Source of the DNA: Planctomycetota bacterium | Lineage (GTDB): Bacteria; Planctomycetota; UBA1135; GCA-002686595 | Reading direction: 5' to 3' | DNA length: 46,882 nt | NCBI GenBank assembly: GCA_028823345.1 | Contig: JAPKBR010000029.1 | Span: 1-46,882, forward strand | The notes under the pieces: model-generated | Told to the model about the DNA's origin: nothing | Seen by the model: only the letters and a program-made list of their open reading frames with translations | Database searches by the model: none | Made by a program: the position numbers and the translations under genes | Shown: positions 32,078 to 40,365 of the stretch, in pieces | How positions within the stretch are numbered: the first letter of the stretch is position 1 | Layout: the number at the start of each line of letters is the position of its first letter

Positions 32078-33478
32078 TTAACGCACCAAGACCCGGTCCC
32101 CATCTACAAGGTCCGGGCCCGGGTCGAGCACCGCTTGCTCTCCGGGCTCGAGGCCAGTCTTCACGCGAAAACTCTGTCCCCGACGCTCGGCCACTTCAAG
32201 CGGCCGAAAAACAAGAATGCCCGACTCAAAAAAGAACGCGCCCTCTTGGCCAGCGAAGCGCACCAAAACTGCGGCGGGTAACCAGACTCCCTGCTCGGGT
32301 TTTGATACGGATTCCGCCCGGGCACCGAAGACCACGCGCACGCCCATGTCCGGGCGCAGGCGCTCGTCATCGGAGAGGATTTCGAGACGCACTTCGATGG
32401 TCGCTTTTTGACGATTGGCCGTGGGCCAAATGCGGTCGACACGAGCAGCGAGCGGTTCGGCTGGGAATGCATCCAACAACAGTGTCGCTGGGGCGCCGAT
32501 CTCCACCGCCGAAAGCCGTGTTTCCGAGAGCTCCACCTGCACCTCCAGGGTGGCGAAGTCCACCAGGGTGACCACTGCCCCGCGGGAGGAACTCCCAAAG
32601 GCATTGGGGCTGACCACCTCGCCCACTTCCGCGTCCTTCAGCACCACGATGCCGTCAAATGGAGCGCGTACGAATCGTTTTTCCAGGGAGACCCCGGCCC
32701 GGTCTCGCTCCGCTTCGCGCTGGAGAACAAGGGCCTGAGCACGGGCGAGGGCCGCAGTCGCGGTGCCGCGCTGGGCCTCGGCCAGGGAGAGCGCCGCGTC
32801 TTGACTGCGCTGGTTTGCCTGAGCCGCTTCATAGTCCGCACTGAAGCGAACCTGCTCCGCAGTTGCCTGGTCCAATCGGGCACGGGTTTCCGCCCCTTGT
32901 TGTTCGAGCTCCTGAACGCGCGCGAGGTTCTGCTCGGCCAAGAGGAACTGAGCCCCGGCGGATTGAACCCCCGCGACCCCAGCCGCAAGCTCCGCCTGGC
33001 GCGCGGCGATGGTGCCAGCGGTGCCGATCACGCGAGCCTCGGCCTCGGCGACTCCTGCCTGAGCCACCACTAAGCTCGCTGCCACGGCGCGCAGCGACGC
33101 CTCGCGCTCACGTGCATCAAGCCGTGCGAGCAGGTCGCCCTGCTTCACTCGAGAACCCTCGCTCACCAGCATCTCCACAATCACCCCGGGCTCTTCCGCG
33201 GACAAGGCCGCCCGGGTGCGAGCGACCACATAGCCGTTGGCGGCCACCCCGCTGACCTTGATTTGGGCGGCGGGATCGGGCACATGCGCCACTGCGAGTG
33301 AAACCTGGGGCAGGGTCCACGCGTCTAGTTGTTGGAGGAGCGGACGGCGGAAAAGCCAAGCGCCCAAGAAAACCAGACCAAGGACGACCCAGCGGCCCAT
33401 TCGGGGCCAGGATCCGGCAGATTTGCTGGGGGGAAGGGGGGCGCGGTCAATGCGCAGGAGGTCGAGATCGGAAGTCAT
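32078..33478 (-). CDS. Periplasmic adaptor (HlyD/MacA-type membrane fusion protein)
   Basis: 466 aa from the ATG at 33478. A short polar tail and one membrane helix (about 27-43) are followed by a lipoyl half-motif (PGVIVEMLVSEGSRVKQGDLLARLD), a long Ala/Glu/Gln-rich coiled-coil hairpin (about 130-270), the second lipoyl half (VRAPFDGIVVLKDAEVGEVV), and beta-barrel and membrane-proximal domains ending LVDGDRVLV. It should span the periplasm between the FtsX permeases and an outer-membrane channel. It lies 284 nt upstream of the ATPase gene on the same strand; that gap holds no gene, only a possible -10 box. Confidence 0.93.
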   Translation of the reverse strand: MTSDLDLLRIDRAPLPPSKSAGSWPRMGRWVVLGLVFLGAWLFRRPLLQQLDAWTLPQVSLAVAHVPDPAAQIKVSGVAANGYVVARTRAALSAEEPGVIVEMLVSEGSRVKQGDLLARLDAREREASLRAVAASLVVAQAGVAEAEARVIGTAGTIAARQAELAAGVAGVQSAGAQFLLAEQNLARVQELEQQGAETRARLDQATAEQVRFSADYEAAQANQRSQDAALSLAEAQRGTATAALARAQALVLQREAERDRAGVSLEKRFVRAPFDGIVVLKDAEVGEVVSPNAFGSSSRGAVVTLVDFATLEVQVELSETRLSAVEIGAPATLLLDAFPAEPLAARVDRIWPTANRQKATIEVRLEILSDDERLRPDMGVRVVFGARAESVSKPEQGVWLPAAVLVRFAGQEGAFFFESGILVFRPLEVAERRGQSFRVKTGLEPGEQAVLDPGPDLVDGDRVLVR

Positions 33479-33712
33479 GGCTGAAACGGAGGGGGCGGCA
33501 GAGGAGCTCTTTGCCCGGGCTCTCTGGCCGCCGAGGATAGCCACCTGGAGCGGGTCATTGGGCAAGTAGTTCCCCGTGCGGACAGGGACACGACACTGAC
33601 TTACCACCCAAGTACCGGCGCCAACCGGGTCTGACCGATTCTTCTGGACCCGCGAAGGTCACTCAATCAGAATCTCTATGCGCCCCACCGAGACCGTCCA
33701 GCCTTCCTCCCC

Positions 33713-35794
33713 TTGCCCTCTCCCAGCAACGAACCGAACCTCATTCCCGCCCCCGACGCGCGGGGACGGGTGGAACCGGAGGCCCTTGGTGACCCCTCCG
33801 ACGAGTGGCAACGGCTCGCGGCCCAGGCGGAATACGAAGAGGCCTCCCAGGACGAAAACCCCTTCTACCCCCCGACCGAGGACATCCCCCTCCAGGTCGC
33901 CGAACCCACCGTCACCCTCAGCCCCGAGGAGCAACTCAGCGCTGCCAAGGCCGAAGTGAAGCGGGTCTGGGGCCATGACCAACTGCGCCCCCTACAAGAG
34001 GACGCCATGGCCGCGTTCCTTTCGGGCCAAGACGTCCTGGTCGTGCTGCCCACGGGTGGCGGCAAGAGTCTCTGCTTCCAAGCGCCGGCTATCGTGCGCC
34101 CCGGATTGACCCTGGTGATCAGTCCTTTGATCAGTTTGATGAAGGACCAAGTCGACGGTCTCAAGCAAAGCGGCGTGCGCGCAGGGATGCTGACCTCCAC
34201 CCAGGATGCAGAAGCAAAAAAAGAGGTGCAAAGAAGCCTCGCCCGGGGAGAATTGGATCTGCTCTATTGTTCCCCCGAACGCTTGAGCCTCCCGGGCTTC
34301 ATCCCGCACCTCGTTCGCATGGGACTCTGCGCCATCGCGGTGGACGAAGCCCACTGCATCAGTCACTGGGGCCACGATTTCCGGCCCGACTATCGCCAAC
34401 TGGGCGAGCTGCGCCAGAATGCTCCTGGAGTGCCCATGATGGCCTTGACCGCCACAGCTCCACCCCGAGTACGCGAAGACATCTCCGCCCAACTCAATCT
34501 TCAGCAGCCCGCGAAATTGGTGGGCGACTTCGACCGGCCGAACTTGACCTACCGCGCCCAACCAAGGGGCAAGCTCTTGACCCAAGTGCTGACGGTCATC
34601 GAACGCCACTCGAAAGAAGCGGGCATCGTCTATGCCCTTCGGCGCACGGACACCGAGGACTTGGCCCGTGACTTGGCCAAGGCGGGCATTCGCGTGGGCG
34701 CCTATCACGCAGGACTGAGCGCAGCCAAGCGCAACAAGGTGCAGGAAGACTTTTTGGCCGAGCGCCTGGACGTGGTGGTGGCCACAGTGGCCTTTGGCAT
34801 GGGTATCGACCGCTCCGACGTGCGCTTTGTGATCCACGCGAGTCTACCCAAGGGCATCGAACAGTACAGCCAAGAGACCGGTCGCGCGGGCCGGGATGGT
34901 TTGGCGGCAGAATGCATTTTGTTCTATGGGGGCTCGGACCATCACACCTGGAAGCGCTTGATGGAACGCAGTGCAGAAGAGGCGGCCGGAACCGGCGTGG
35001 CCAGCGCCATGGAAGACCTCGACAACGCCCTGAGTCGTCTGGGCGAAATGTGGGGGCTAGCGGCCTCGGCCACCTGCCGCCACCGCACCCTGGTGGAGCA
35101 CTTTGGCGGCGTTTACCATCCCCCCAAGGATACCCAGGGCTGCGGCGCCTGTGATGTTTGCTTGGGCGAACTAGAGACACTGACGGACGCCCTCGTCACT
35201 GCCCAGAAAATCCTCTCCTGCGTGGTGCGCTGCGACCAACGATACGGGGCCGCCCATGTGACCGAAGTTCTGCGCGGAGCAAAGACCCAAAAAATGCGCG
35301 ACACGGGCCACGACCAGCTCTCGACCTATGGGCTCCTGAGCGAATTCAGTGCCAGCGAATTGCGCGGCCTGATCGACCAATTGGTGGCCCTTGGCCATCT
35401 CGGCGTGGCGTCCGGGGACTACCCCACCCTGTTCCTCACCCAAAGCGGCGCCAAGGTCATGAAGGCCGAGGAAGAGATCACCTTGCTGCGGCCCAAGCGA
35501 GCGACCAAATCTTCCAAGCGCCGGGCCCCGCAGATTCCGGACGACGACACCCCTGTCGCCACGGCCCTTTTCGACCTGCTGAAGAAGAAGCGCCGGGCAC
35601 TGGCCGCTGAACGGGAAATTCCGCCCTACCTGATCGCCAATGACCGCACCTTGACCCACTTGGCGGCGCACCACCCCAAGACCGATGCGGAGTTGCTCAG
35701 CACCCCCGGCATTGGCGAGAAAAAGGCGCGGGACCTGGGGCCAATCTGGCTGGAGATCATCCGGGATTGGCTGGCGCAGCAGCCGTCCGCTTAG
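33713..35794 (+). CDS. recQ: ATP-dependent DNA helicase RecQ
   Basis: 693 aa from a TTG at 33713, the first usable start in a frame whose next ATG falls inside the helicase core. Residues 1-75 are an acidic, disordered extension not usual for RecQ. Core motifs: [10 protein letters not shown], Walker A LPTGGGKS (112-119), [67 protein letters not shown] zinc site (CRH, then CGACDVC) and winged-helix (RQC) region follow, and the C-terminus is an HRDC domain ([13 protein letters not shown]). It is a full-length 3'-5' DNA helicase for repair of stalled forks. It is divergent from the adaptor gene. Confidence 0.96.
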   Translation: MPSPSNEPNLIPAPDARGRVEPEALGDPSDEWQRLAAQAEYEEASQDENPFYPPTEDIPLQVAEPTVTLSPEEQLSAAKAEVKRVWGHDQLRPLQEDAMAAFLSGQDVLVVLPTGGGKSLCFQAPAIVRPGLTLVISPLISLMKDQVDGLKQSGVRAGMLTSTQDAEAKKEVQRSLARGELDLLYCSPERLSLPGFIPHLVRMGLCAIAVDEAHCISHWGHDFRPDYRQLGELRQNAPGVPMMALTATAPPRVREDISAQLNLQQPAKLVGDFDRPNLTYRAQPRGKLLTQVLTVIERHSKEAGIVYALRRTDTEDLARDLAKAGIRVGAYHAGLSAAKRNKVQEDFLAERLDVVVATVAFGMGIDRSDVRFVIHASLPKGIEQYSQETGRAGRDGLAAECILFYGGSDHHTWKRLMERSAEEAAGTGVASAMEDLDNALSRLGEMWGLAASATCRHRTLVEHFGGVYHPPKDTQGCGACDVCLGELETLTDALVTAQKILSCVVRCDQRYGAAHVTEVLRGAKTQKMRDTGHDQLSTYGLLSEFSASELRGLIDQLVALGHLGVASGDYPTLFLTQSGAKVMKAEEEITLLRPKRATKSSKRRAPQIPDDDTPVATALFDLLKKKRRALAAEREIPPYLIANDRTLTHLAAHHPKTDAELLSTPGIGEKKARDLGPIWLEIIRDWLAQQPSA

Positions 35795-36113
35795 GGGCTC
35801 ACACAGATCGGGCCCCTCTAAGGATCCGGCCCCGAGAATTCTCGTTTCGAGAGACCCGCAAGGTCCAAAGTGAGGTCGAAGGTCTGTTTCGAAACACTAT
35901 TGGCCTGCTCTGAGGCACCTTCGGTCCCTGGGGGATTTGAAAATCAAAATGGCCCTGCCCTCTGCGCGATCAAGAGAGCAGACACGCTTGGGGAAGCGTC
36001 TTGAGAGTCCACGGGAGACTCCAAGGACGGTTTTTTCCCCGGCGCCCAAGATCCGTCAGGAAACCGGGCGCACCCACTTATTGATCCTCCTTCAACCTCC
36101 GATTGTGACACCC
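35795..36113 (+). other. Leader-like intergenic region with several small hairpins
   Basis: 319 nt without a convincing gene. It contains a 6-bp hairpin directly at the recQ stop (35793-35798 with 35812-35817), a 12-nt palindrome CGAGAATTCTCG at 35833-35844, and ACGCTT-GGGG-AAGCGT at 35984-35999. A frame open from 35937 joins the next gene but lacks protein-like character before 36114. This may be a structured 5' leader of the 36114 gene. Confidence 0.45.
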
Positions 36114-37319
36114 ATGCAGATTCGATCCCCGCGCCCCCTGATCCCCTACCTTCTTGCCGGCGCAAGCCTACTCGCTTTGGCCAACGCTGGTACCAGCGGC
36201 GGCGAAATGCCCACTCTCCAGCTGCTCGACACCCCGGGCGATCCGGCCACCACTGCAAGCAGCAATGACGGAGATACCCCGTCGCCGGTTCCAGCCCCAG
36301 TGATTCGTTCGCGCTATGGCAAGCTGAACCTCAGCACCTGGGCTTCCCTGATTCCCGCTCGCGTTCATAGCCGAGTGGAATGGGTTTGGCCCGTGGCCGA
36401 GGCCATGGGTGCACGCATCGACATCCAAGAGGGAGGCCGCGTAGTGCTGCTGACCTCCCAGGAGCGCCAGTCGAAAGTCCGCCGCCGCGCCTCGGCTATC
36501 CGCCGCACGGTTGCAGCCTTTGACGAGCTCCTGCCCTGGGCCGCCCCGACCCATGTTCCCACAGAAGCGGAACACCAAATCCAAGCCGAGCGCCTAGTCT
36601 TCAGCGATCCCGAGCCGGTGATCATCATCGCTTGCGATGCGAAAGACTTTGAAACCGTCCAGAAAATTCTGGCAGAGCTGCAGTCTGAACCCGAGCAATC
36701 GGACCCCTATGGTTGCGACGACCTAGATCGTTTTGTCAGCGTCTTCGTGGAGGAACCCGAGGATATGACCCGCTGGATTTCGGGCAACGCCTTGACCCAT
36801 CACTTGACCCGCGCCCTCTTGGCGGAACGCTACGGGCGTCTGCCCGAATGGTTCAGCGAAGGCCTCGCGTGCCACATCGAAAAGGAACTCACCGGACGCC
36901 TGAGCGCCCTGCCCCACCGACCTAAGGAACTCGAGCGCACCACCGCCGATGGTTGGGAACGGGAATTAAAAACACGCTTCCGCCAGGACCAACAACAGTC
37001 CGTGAGCATGGCGGCCCTCGCCCGCTTCCGTTGCTTGGCTTGGGAGGAAACGACTCTCTCGGAAGCCACCGGCTTGGTGGCCTTTTTGGCCGAACACCAC
37101 ACTTCGGGCTTCGCGCCCTTCACTGCGGACCTGGCCATGAACGTAGACCTGGTCTGCCGCGGGGTGCAATCCGATGGCAGCGTGCAGTCCATTGAGGGCA
37201 CCTACCTGGGCCAGACCGCCCAGGGCCAGTTGCTGGCCGATCACTTCGGCCCTGGGGTGCTGGACGAGTGCGCACGCTCCTTCCGCTCCGGCGGTCGTTA
37301 TCGGGCCCCGAAAAATTAG
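36114..37319 (+). CDS. Exported protein resembling a zinc metallopeptidase with a substituted HExxH
   Basis: 401 aa from ATG 36114, which opens a signal peptide (IPYLLAGASLLALANAG). After a Pro/Ser-rich linker (40-65) there is a mixed alpha/beta region and then the stretch LTHHLTRALLAERYGRLPEWFSEGLA (given as two parts: 227-238 and 239-252). In gluzincin-type DUF1570-like peptidases the first part carries HExxH and the second the glutamate ligand in EGLA. Here HExxH reads HHLTR (229-233): the catalytic Glu and second His are gone, while E249 is kept. It is probably an inactive, binding-only relative. The gene ends at a strong terminator (37354-37397). Confidence 0.7.
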   Translation: MQIRSPRPLIPYLLAGASLLALANAGTSGGEMPTLQLLDTPGDPATTASSNDGDTPSPVPAPVIRSRYGKLNLSTWASLIPARVHSRVEWVWPVAEAMGARIDIQEGGRVVLLTSQERQSKVRRRASAIRRTVAAFDELLPWAAPTHVPTEAEHQIQAERLVFSDPEPVIIIACDAKDFETVQKILAELQSEPEQSDPYGCDDLDRFVSVFVEEPEDMTRWISGNALTHHLTRALLAERYGRLPEWFSEGLACHIEKELTGRLSALPHRPKELERTTADGWERELKTRFRQDQQQSVSMAALARFRCLAWEETTLSEATGLVAFLAEHHTSGFAPFTADLAMNVDLVCRGVQSDGSVQSIEGTYLGQTAQGQLLADHFGPGVLDECARSFRSGGRYRAPKN

Positions 37320-37353
37320 CGCGTCAGGGTAAAACACCCGAACCTGAGGATTC

Positions 37354-37397
37354 TCACCCGGGGGACAAGCCTACGCTTGTCCCCCGGGTGATTTTTT
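37354..37397 (+). terminator. Strong intrinsic terminator
   Basis: Perfect 17-bp GC-rich stem (37354-37370 with 37375-37391), 4-nt CTAC loop and six T (37392-37397). It lies 34 nt after the stop of the preceding gene and is the clearest terminator in the window. Confidence 0.96.
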
Positions 37398-37402
37398 CGT
37401 CT

Positions 37403-37426
37403 AGGCAAGCCAAGCTAGGCTTGCCT
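37403..37426 (+). promoter_or_regulatory. Second hairpin in front of the molybdenum hydroxylase operon
   Basis: AGGCAAGCC (37403-37411) and GGCTTGCCT (37418-37426) form a 9-bp stem with a 6-nt loop, 5 nt after the terminator T-run and 33 nt before the first ATG of the operon. It may be an operator for a dimeric regulator or part of the leader. Confidence 0.45.
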
Positions 37427-37459
37427 CCGAGGCTCCCCAGCGCGACAATCAACCCTGAG

Positions 37460-38014
37460 ATGAGGGTTCTTCAACTAGAGATCAATGGCGATGCGCGGGA
37501 AGTGGCAGCGCACGACCACTGGACGCTACTGGAGGTCCTGCGCTATTCCCTGGGACTCGTGGGCTCCAAGCAAGGCTGCGACAAGGGGGACTGCGGCTCC
37601 TGCACGGTGCTGTTCGACGGCAAGCCCGTGTTGTCCTGCTTGACCCTTGCGGCCAGCGCGGTTGGACATCAGGTCACCACCATCGAAGGCCTCGCCCCAA
37701 AACCAACGGGAACCCTGCAACCAGTTCTCGATCCGGTCCAAGTCGCATTCAATGACTGCGGCGCATTGCAGTGCGGTTTTTGCCAACCGGGAATGATGCT
37801 CAGCGCCCGTGCCCTCTTGAACACAAACGCCGAGCCAAGCCGCGAAGAGATCCACCAGGCTCTTTCGGGCAACCTCTGCCGCTGCACGGGCTACACCCAA
37901 ATCGTGCAGGCGGTAGAGACCGCCGTGGCCCGCATTGCACAGGGAGACGGCGCTTCGGCGTCCAATGATGGAGCTGCTGGTCATTCTCCCCCCGACGGTG
38001 GAGTCCCCGCATGA
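37460..38014 (+). CDS. [2Fe-2S] subunit of a xanthine-oxidase-family molybdenum hydroxylase (4-hydroxybenzoyl-CoA reductase gamma-like)
   Basis: 184 aa from ATG 37460; the upstream extension of the frame overlaps the previous gene and is not family-like. The plant-ferredoxin-type cluster is bound by C40, C45, C48 and C60 (GCDKGDCGSC, then LSC), and the second cluster of the four-helix domain by C105, C108, C140 and C142 (CGFCQPG, NLCRCTGY). These two clusters carry electrons between FAD and the molybdenum site. The stop overlaps the start of the large subunit (ATGA), so subunits are made together. The last 30 residues are a polar tail. Gene order small-large-medium is that of a complete enzyme. 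Confidence 0.95.
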   Translation: MRVLQLEINGDAREVAAHDHWTLLEVLRYSLGLVGSKQGCDKGDCGSCTVLFDGKPVLSCLTLAASAVGHQVTTIEGLAPKPTGTLQPVLDPVQVAFNDCGALQCGFCQPGMMLSARALLNTNAEPSREEIHQALSGNLCRCTGYTQIVQAVETAVARIAQGDGASASNDGAAGHSPPDGGVPA

Positions 38015-40365
38015 GCGCCCGCGACCAACACGGCCTGGCGGCACCCCATGGGGAATTCCAAATCATCGGCAAGCCCCAGCGCAAGATCGATGGCGCCGCC
38101 AAGGCAACCGGTAGTGCACTCTATACCGATGACCTCACGCTTCCGGGCATGCTGCACGCCAAGACACTGCGCAGCCCCCACCCCCACGCGCGCATTGTGT
38201 CCATCGACACCAGCGCAGCGCAGGCCCTGCCCGGTGTGCATGGGGTCATCACAGGTAAGGACCTGCCCACTCCCTATGGGGTGATCCCCTGGACCCCGGA
38301 CGAGACCGCCCTAGCCGTAGACAAGGTACGCTTCATCGGAGACGAGGTAGCAGCGGTGGCAGCCGTGGACGAGGACACGGCCCTGCGCGCTTTGGAATTG
38401 ATCCAAGTTGAGTACGAGGTACTGCACTCCTATCAGGATCCAAAGGAAGCCCTCGAACGTGACGAGCCCACGATTCACCAAAACAAGCGGGGCGACAACG
38501 TGTCCAAGCGCGTGAAGCTCGACTTTGGTGAAGTGGATCAGGCTTTTGAAACCAGCCCGGTGGTGATCAAGGGGGACTACTCCTTCCACGGCTCAACCCA
38601 CGCGGCGATTGAGCCCCACTGCGCCCTGGCCCAAGTGGATGGGGATGGACTCTTGACCCTCTGGTCCGCGACCCAAATTACCCACTATGTGCACCGCGCG
38701 CTCTCGTCGGTGTTGGACCTTGCCCCGCACCGCATCCGGGTCATTCAGCCAGCCATCGGCGGCGCCTTCGGGGGCAAGAGCGATCCCTTTAGCCTCGAAT
38801 TCTGCGTGGCTAAACTCGCCCAGATAACAGGCCGACCGGTCAAGATGCTCTGGACCCGGGAAGAGGTTTTCTACGCCCACCGGGGACGCCACCCCATGGA
38901 AATGCAATATTCCCTGGCGGCGAATGAAGATGGCAAGATCCAAGGAGTCGATGCGCGCATTCTGATCGACGGGGGCTCCTATAGTTCCTTTGGGTTGGTC
39001 ACGACCTATTACTCGGGGCAGTTGCTCACGGGCCCTTACGACTTCCCCACCTACCGTTTTGACTCGACCCGGGTTTTCACCAACAAGCCACCCTGCGGAC
39101 CAAAGCGCGGCCATGGTTCGGTGCAGCCGCGTTTTGCTTTCGAGGTGCAACTCGACGAGCTTGCAGAAAAACTGTCTATCGACCCGATCGAACTGCGCCG
39201 GCGCAACAGTCTCGGACCCCAAACCAAAACCGTGAACGGCCAACGGATCACGTCCTGTGGTTTTGACGAGTGCCTTCTTCAAGTGGAAGAGGCTAGCGAT
39301 TGGAAGAACAAGCGCCAAAGTCTTGGATCAGGCAAGGGCGTGGGCGTCGCAGGCTCCATGTACATCACGGGCACGAACTACCCCATCTATCCCAACGAGA
39401 TGCCCCAGGCGGGGATCCAAATCAAGGTCGATCGCTCGGGCGTCGTGACCGTGTTTTCGGGAGCCAATGACATCGGCCAGGGATCGAGTTCCATGGTCGC
39501 CTATGTGGTCGCCGAAGAACTCGGGCTGACCCTCGACATGCTGCGGGTGGTTGCGGCGGACACGGACCTTTGCCCGGTGGACCTGGGTGCCTATTCCTCG
39601 CGGGTCACTTTCATGGTGGGCAATGCCGCCATCGACGCCAGTCGCAAATTGCGCAAACTGGTGGTGGGTTCCCTGGCCAAGCACTGGGATGTGGAAGAAC
39701 GCCGGGTTCGATTGGTCAAGGGCGAGGCCCTGGACCTGGAAGATCCCGAGCGCCACATGACCATGGCAGAAGCCTTCCAAATTGCCGAGGTAGAGCACGA
39801 CACCCTAGGGGCCACGGGCTCCTACAACACGCCTACCCTAGGCGGCGACTACCGGGGCGGCTCTATCGGCGCCTCCCCCGCCTATTCCTTCAGCGCCCAT
39901 GTGGTGGAAGTCGAAGTGGACGAAGAAACCGGTCGTATTGATGTGCAAGAGGTCTGGTGCGCCCACGATTGCGGCAAGGCTTTGAACCCTATCCTGGTAT
40001 CCGGTCAGATCGAAGGCTCGGTGTATATGGGCATTGCCGAGGCCCTTTACGAGCACCATCAAACCAACCGTTTTGGTCTGCACTCGGGGCCGAGCCTTTT
40101 GGACTATCCCTTGGCCACGACCCTCGACACGCCCGAGATCAAATCACTGATTGTGGAAAGCAACGATCCGGAAGGCCCCTATGGTGCCAAGGAAGCGGGC
40201 GAGGGGCCCTTGCACTCGGCGATCCCCGCCCTCTCCAATGCAATATTCGATGCGGTAGGAATCCGACTGCGGCATCTGCCATTCACTCCTGATGTAGTGC
40301 TACGCGCCCTTCGCGAAAAACGCGCGAACGACAACCAGGCCCCCAGCCCCGGAAGCGACGCCTGA
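38011..40365 (+). CDS. Molybdopterin-binding large subunit (4-hydroxybenzoyl-CoA reductase alpha-like)
   Basis: 784 aa, no signal peptide, so cytoplasmic. The N-terminal domain (GKPQRKIDGAAKATGSALYTDD) and the molybdenum domain are typical: GGAFGGK (250-256) and, near the end, GAKEAGEGP, where E731 aligns with the catalytic Glu1261 of bovine xanthine oxidase. The active-site stretch CGPKRGHGSVQPRFAFE lacks the CODH-specific AYRCSFR motif, so it is not a form I CO dehydrogenase. Likely reaction: hydroxylation, or reductive dehydroxylation, of an aromatic or heteroaromatic substrate. The paired FAD subunit argues for 4-hydroxybenzoyl-CoA reductase or a close relative. Substrate specificity is not provable from sequence. 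No cofactor-insertion gene (XdhC/CoxF type) is adjacent. Confidence 0.92.
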   Translation: MSARDQHGLAAPHGEFQIIGKPQRKIDGAAKATGSALYTDDLTLPGMLHAKTLRSPHPHARIVSIDTSAAQALPGVHGVITGKDLPTPYGVIPWTPDETALAVDKVRFIGDEVAAVAAVDEDTALRALELIQVEYEVLHSYQDPKEALERDEPTIHQNKRGDNVSKRVKLDFGEVDQAFETSPVVIKGDYSFHGSTHAAIEPHCALAQVDGDGLLTLWSATQITHYVHRALSSVLDLAPHRIRVIQPAIGGAFGGKSDPFSLEFCVAKLAQITGRPVKMLWTREEVFYAHRGRHPMEMQYSLAANEDGKIQGVDARILIDGGSYSSFGLVTTYYSGQLLTGPYDFPTYRFDSTRVFTNKPPCGPKRGHGSVQPRFAFEVQLDELAEKLSIDPIELRRRNSLGPQTKTVNGQRITSCGFDECLLQVEEASDWKNKRQSLGSGKGVGVAGSMYITGTNYPIYPNEMPQAGIQIKVDRSGVVTVFSGANDIGQGSSSMVAYVVAEELGLTLDMLRVVAADTDLCPVDLGAYSSRVTFMVGNAAIDASRKLRKLVVGSLAKHWDVEERRVRLVKGEALDLEDPERHMTMAEAFQIAEVEHDTLGATGSYNTPTLGGDYRGGSIGASPAYSFSAHVVEVEVDEETGRIDVQEVWCAHDCGKALNPILVSGQIEGSVYMGIAEALYEHHQTNRFGLHSGPSLLDYPLATTLDTPEIKSLIVESNDPEGPYGAKEAGEGPLHSAIPALSNAIFDAVGIRLRHLPFTPDVVLRALREKRANDNQAPSPGSDA

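Noticed and set aside
38011..40365. Large subunit as form I carbon monoxide dehydrogenase (CoxL)
   Set aside because: The AYRCSFR active-site motif is absent and the FAD subunit has the HcrB-type four-cysteine loop, so a CODH call is not supported.
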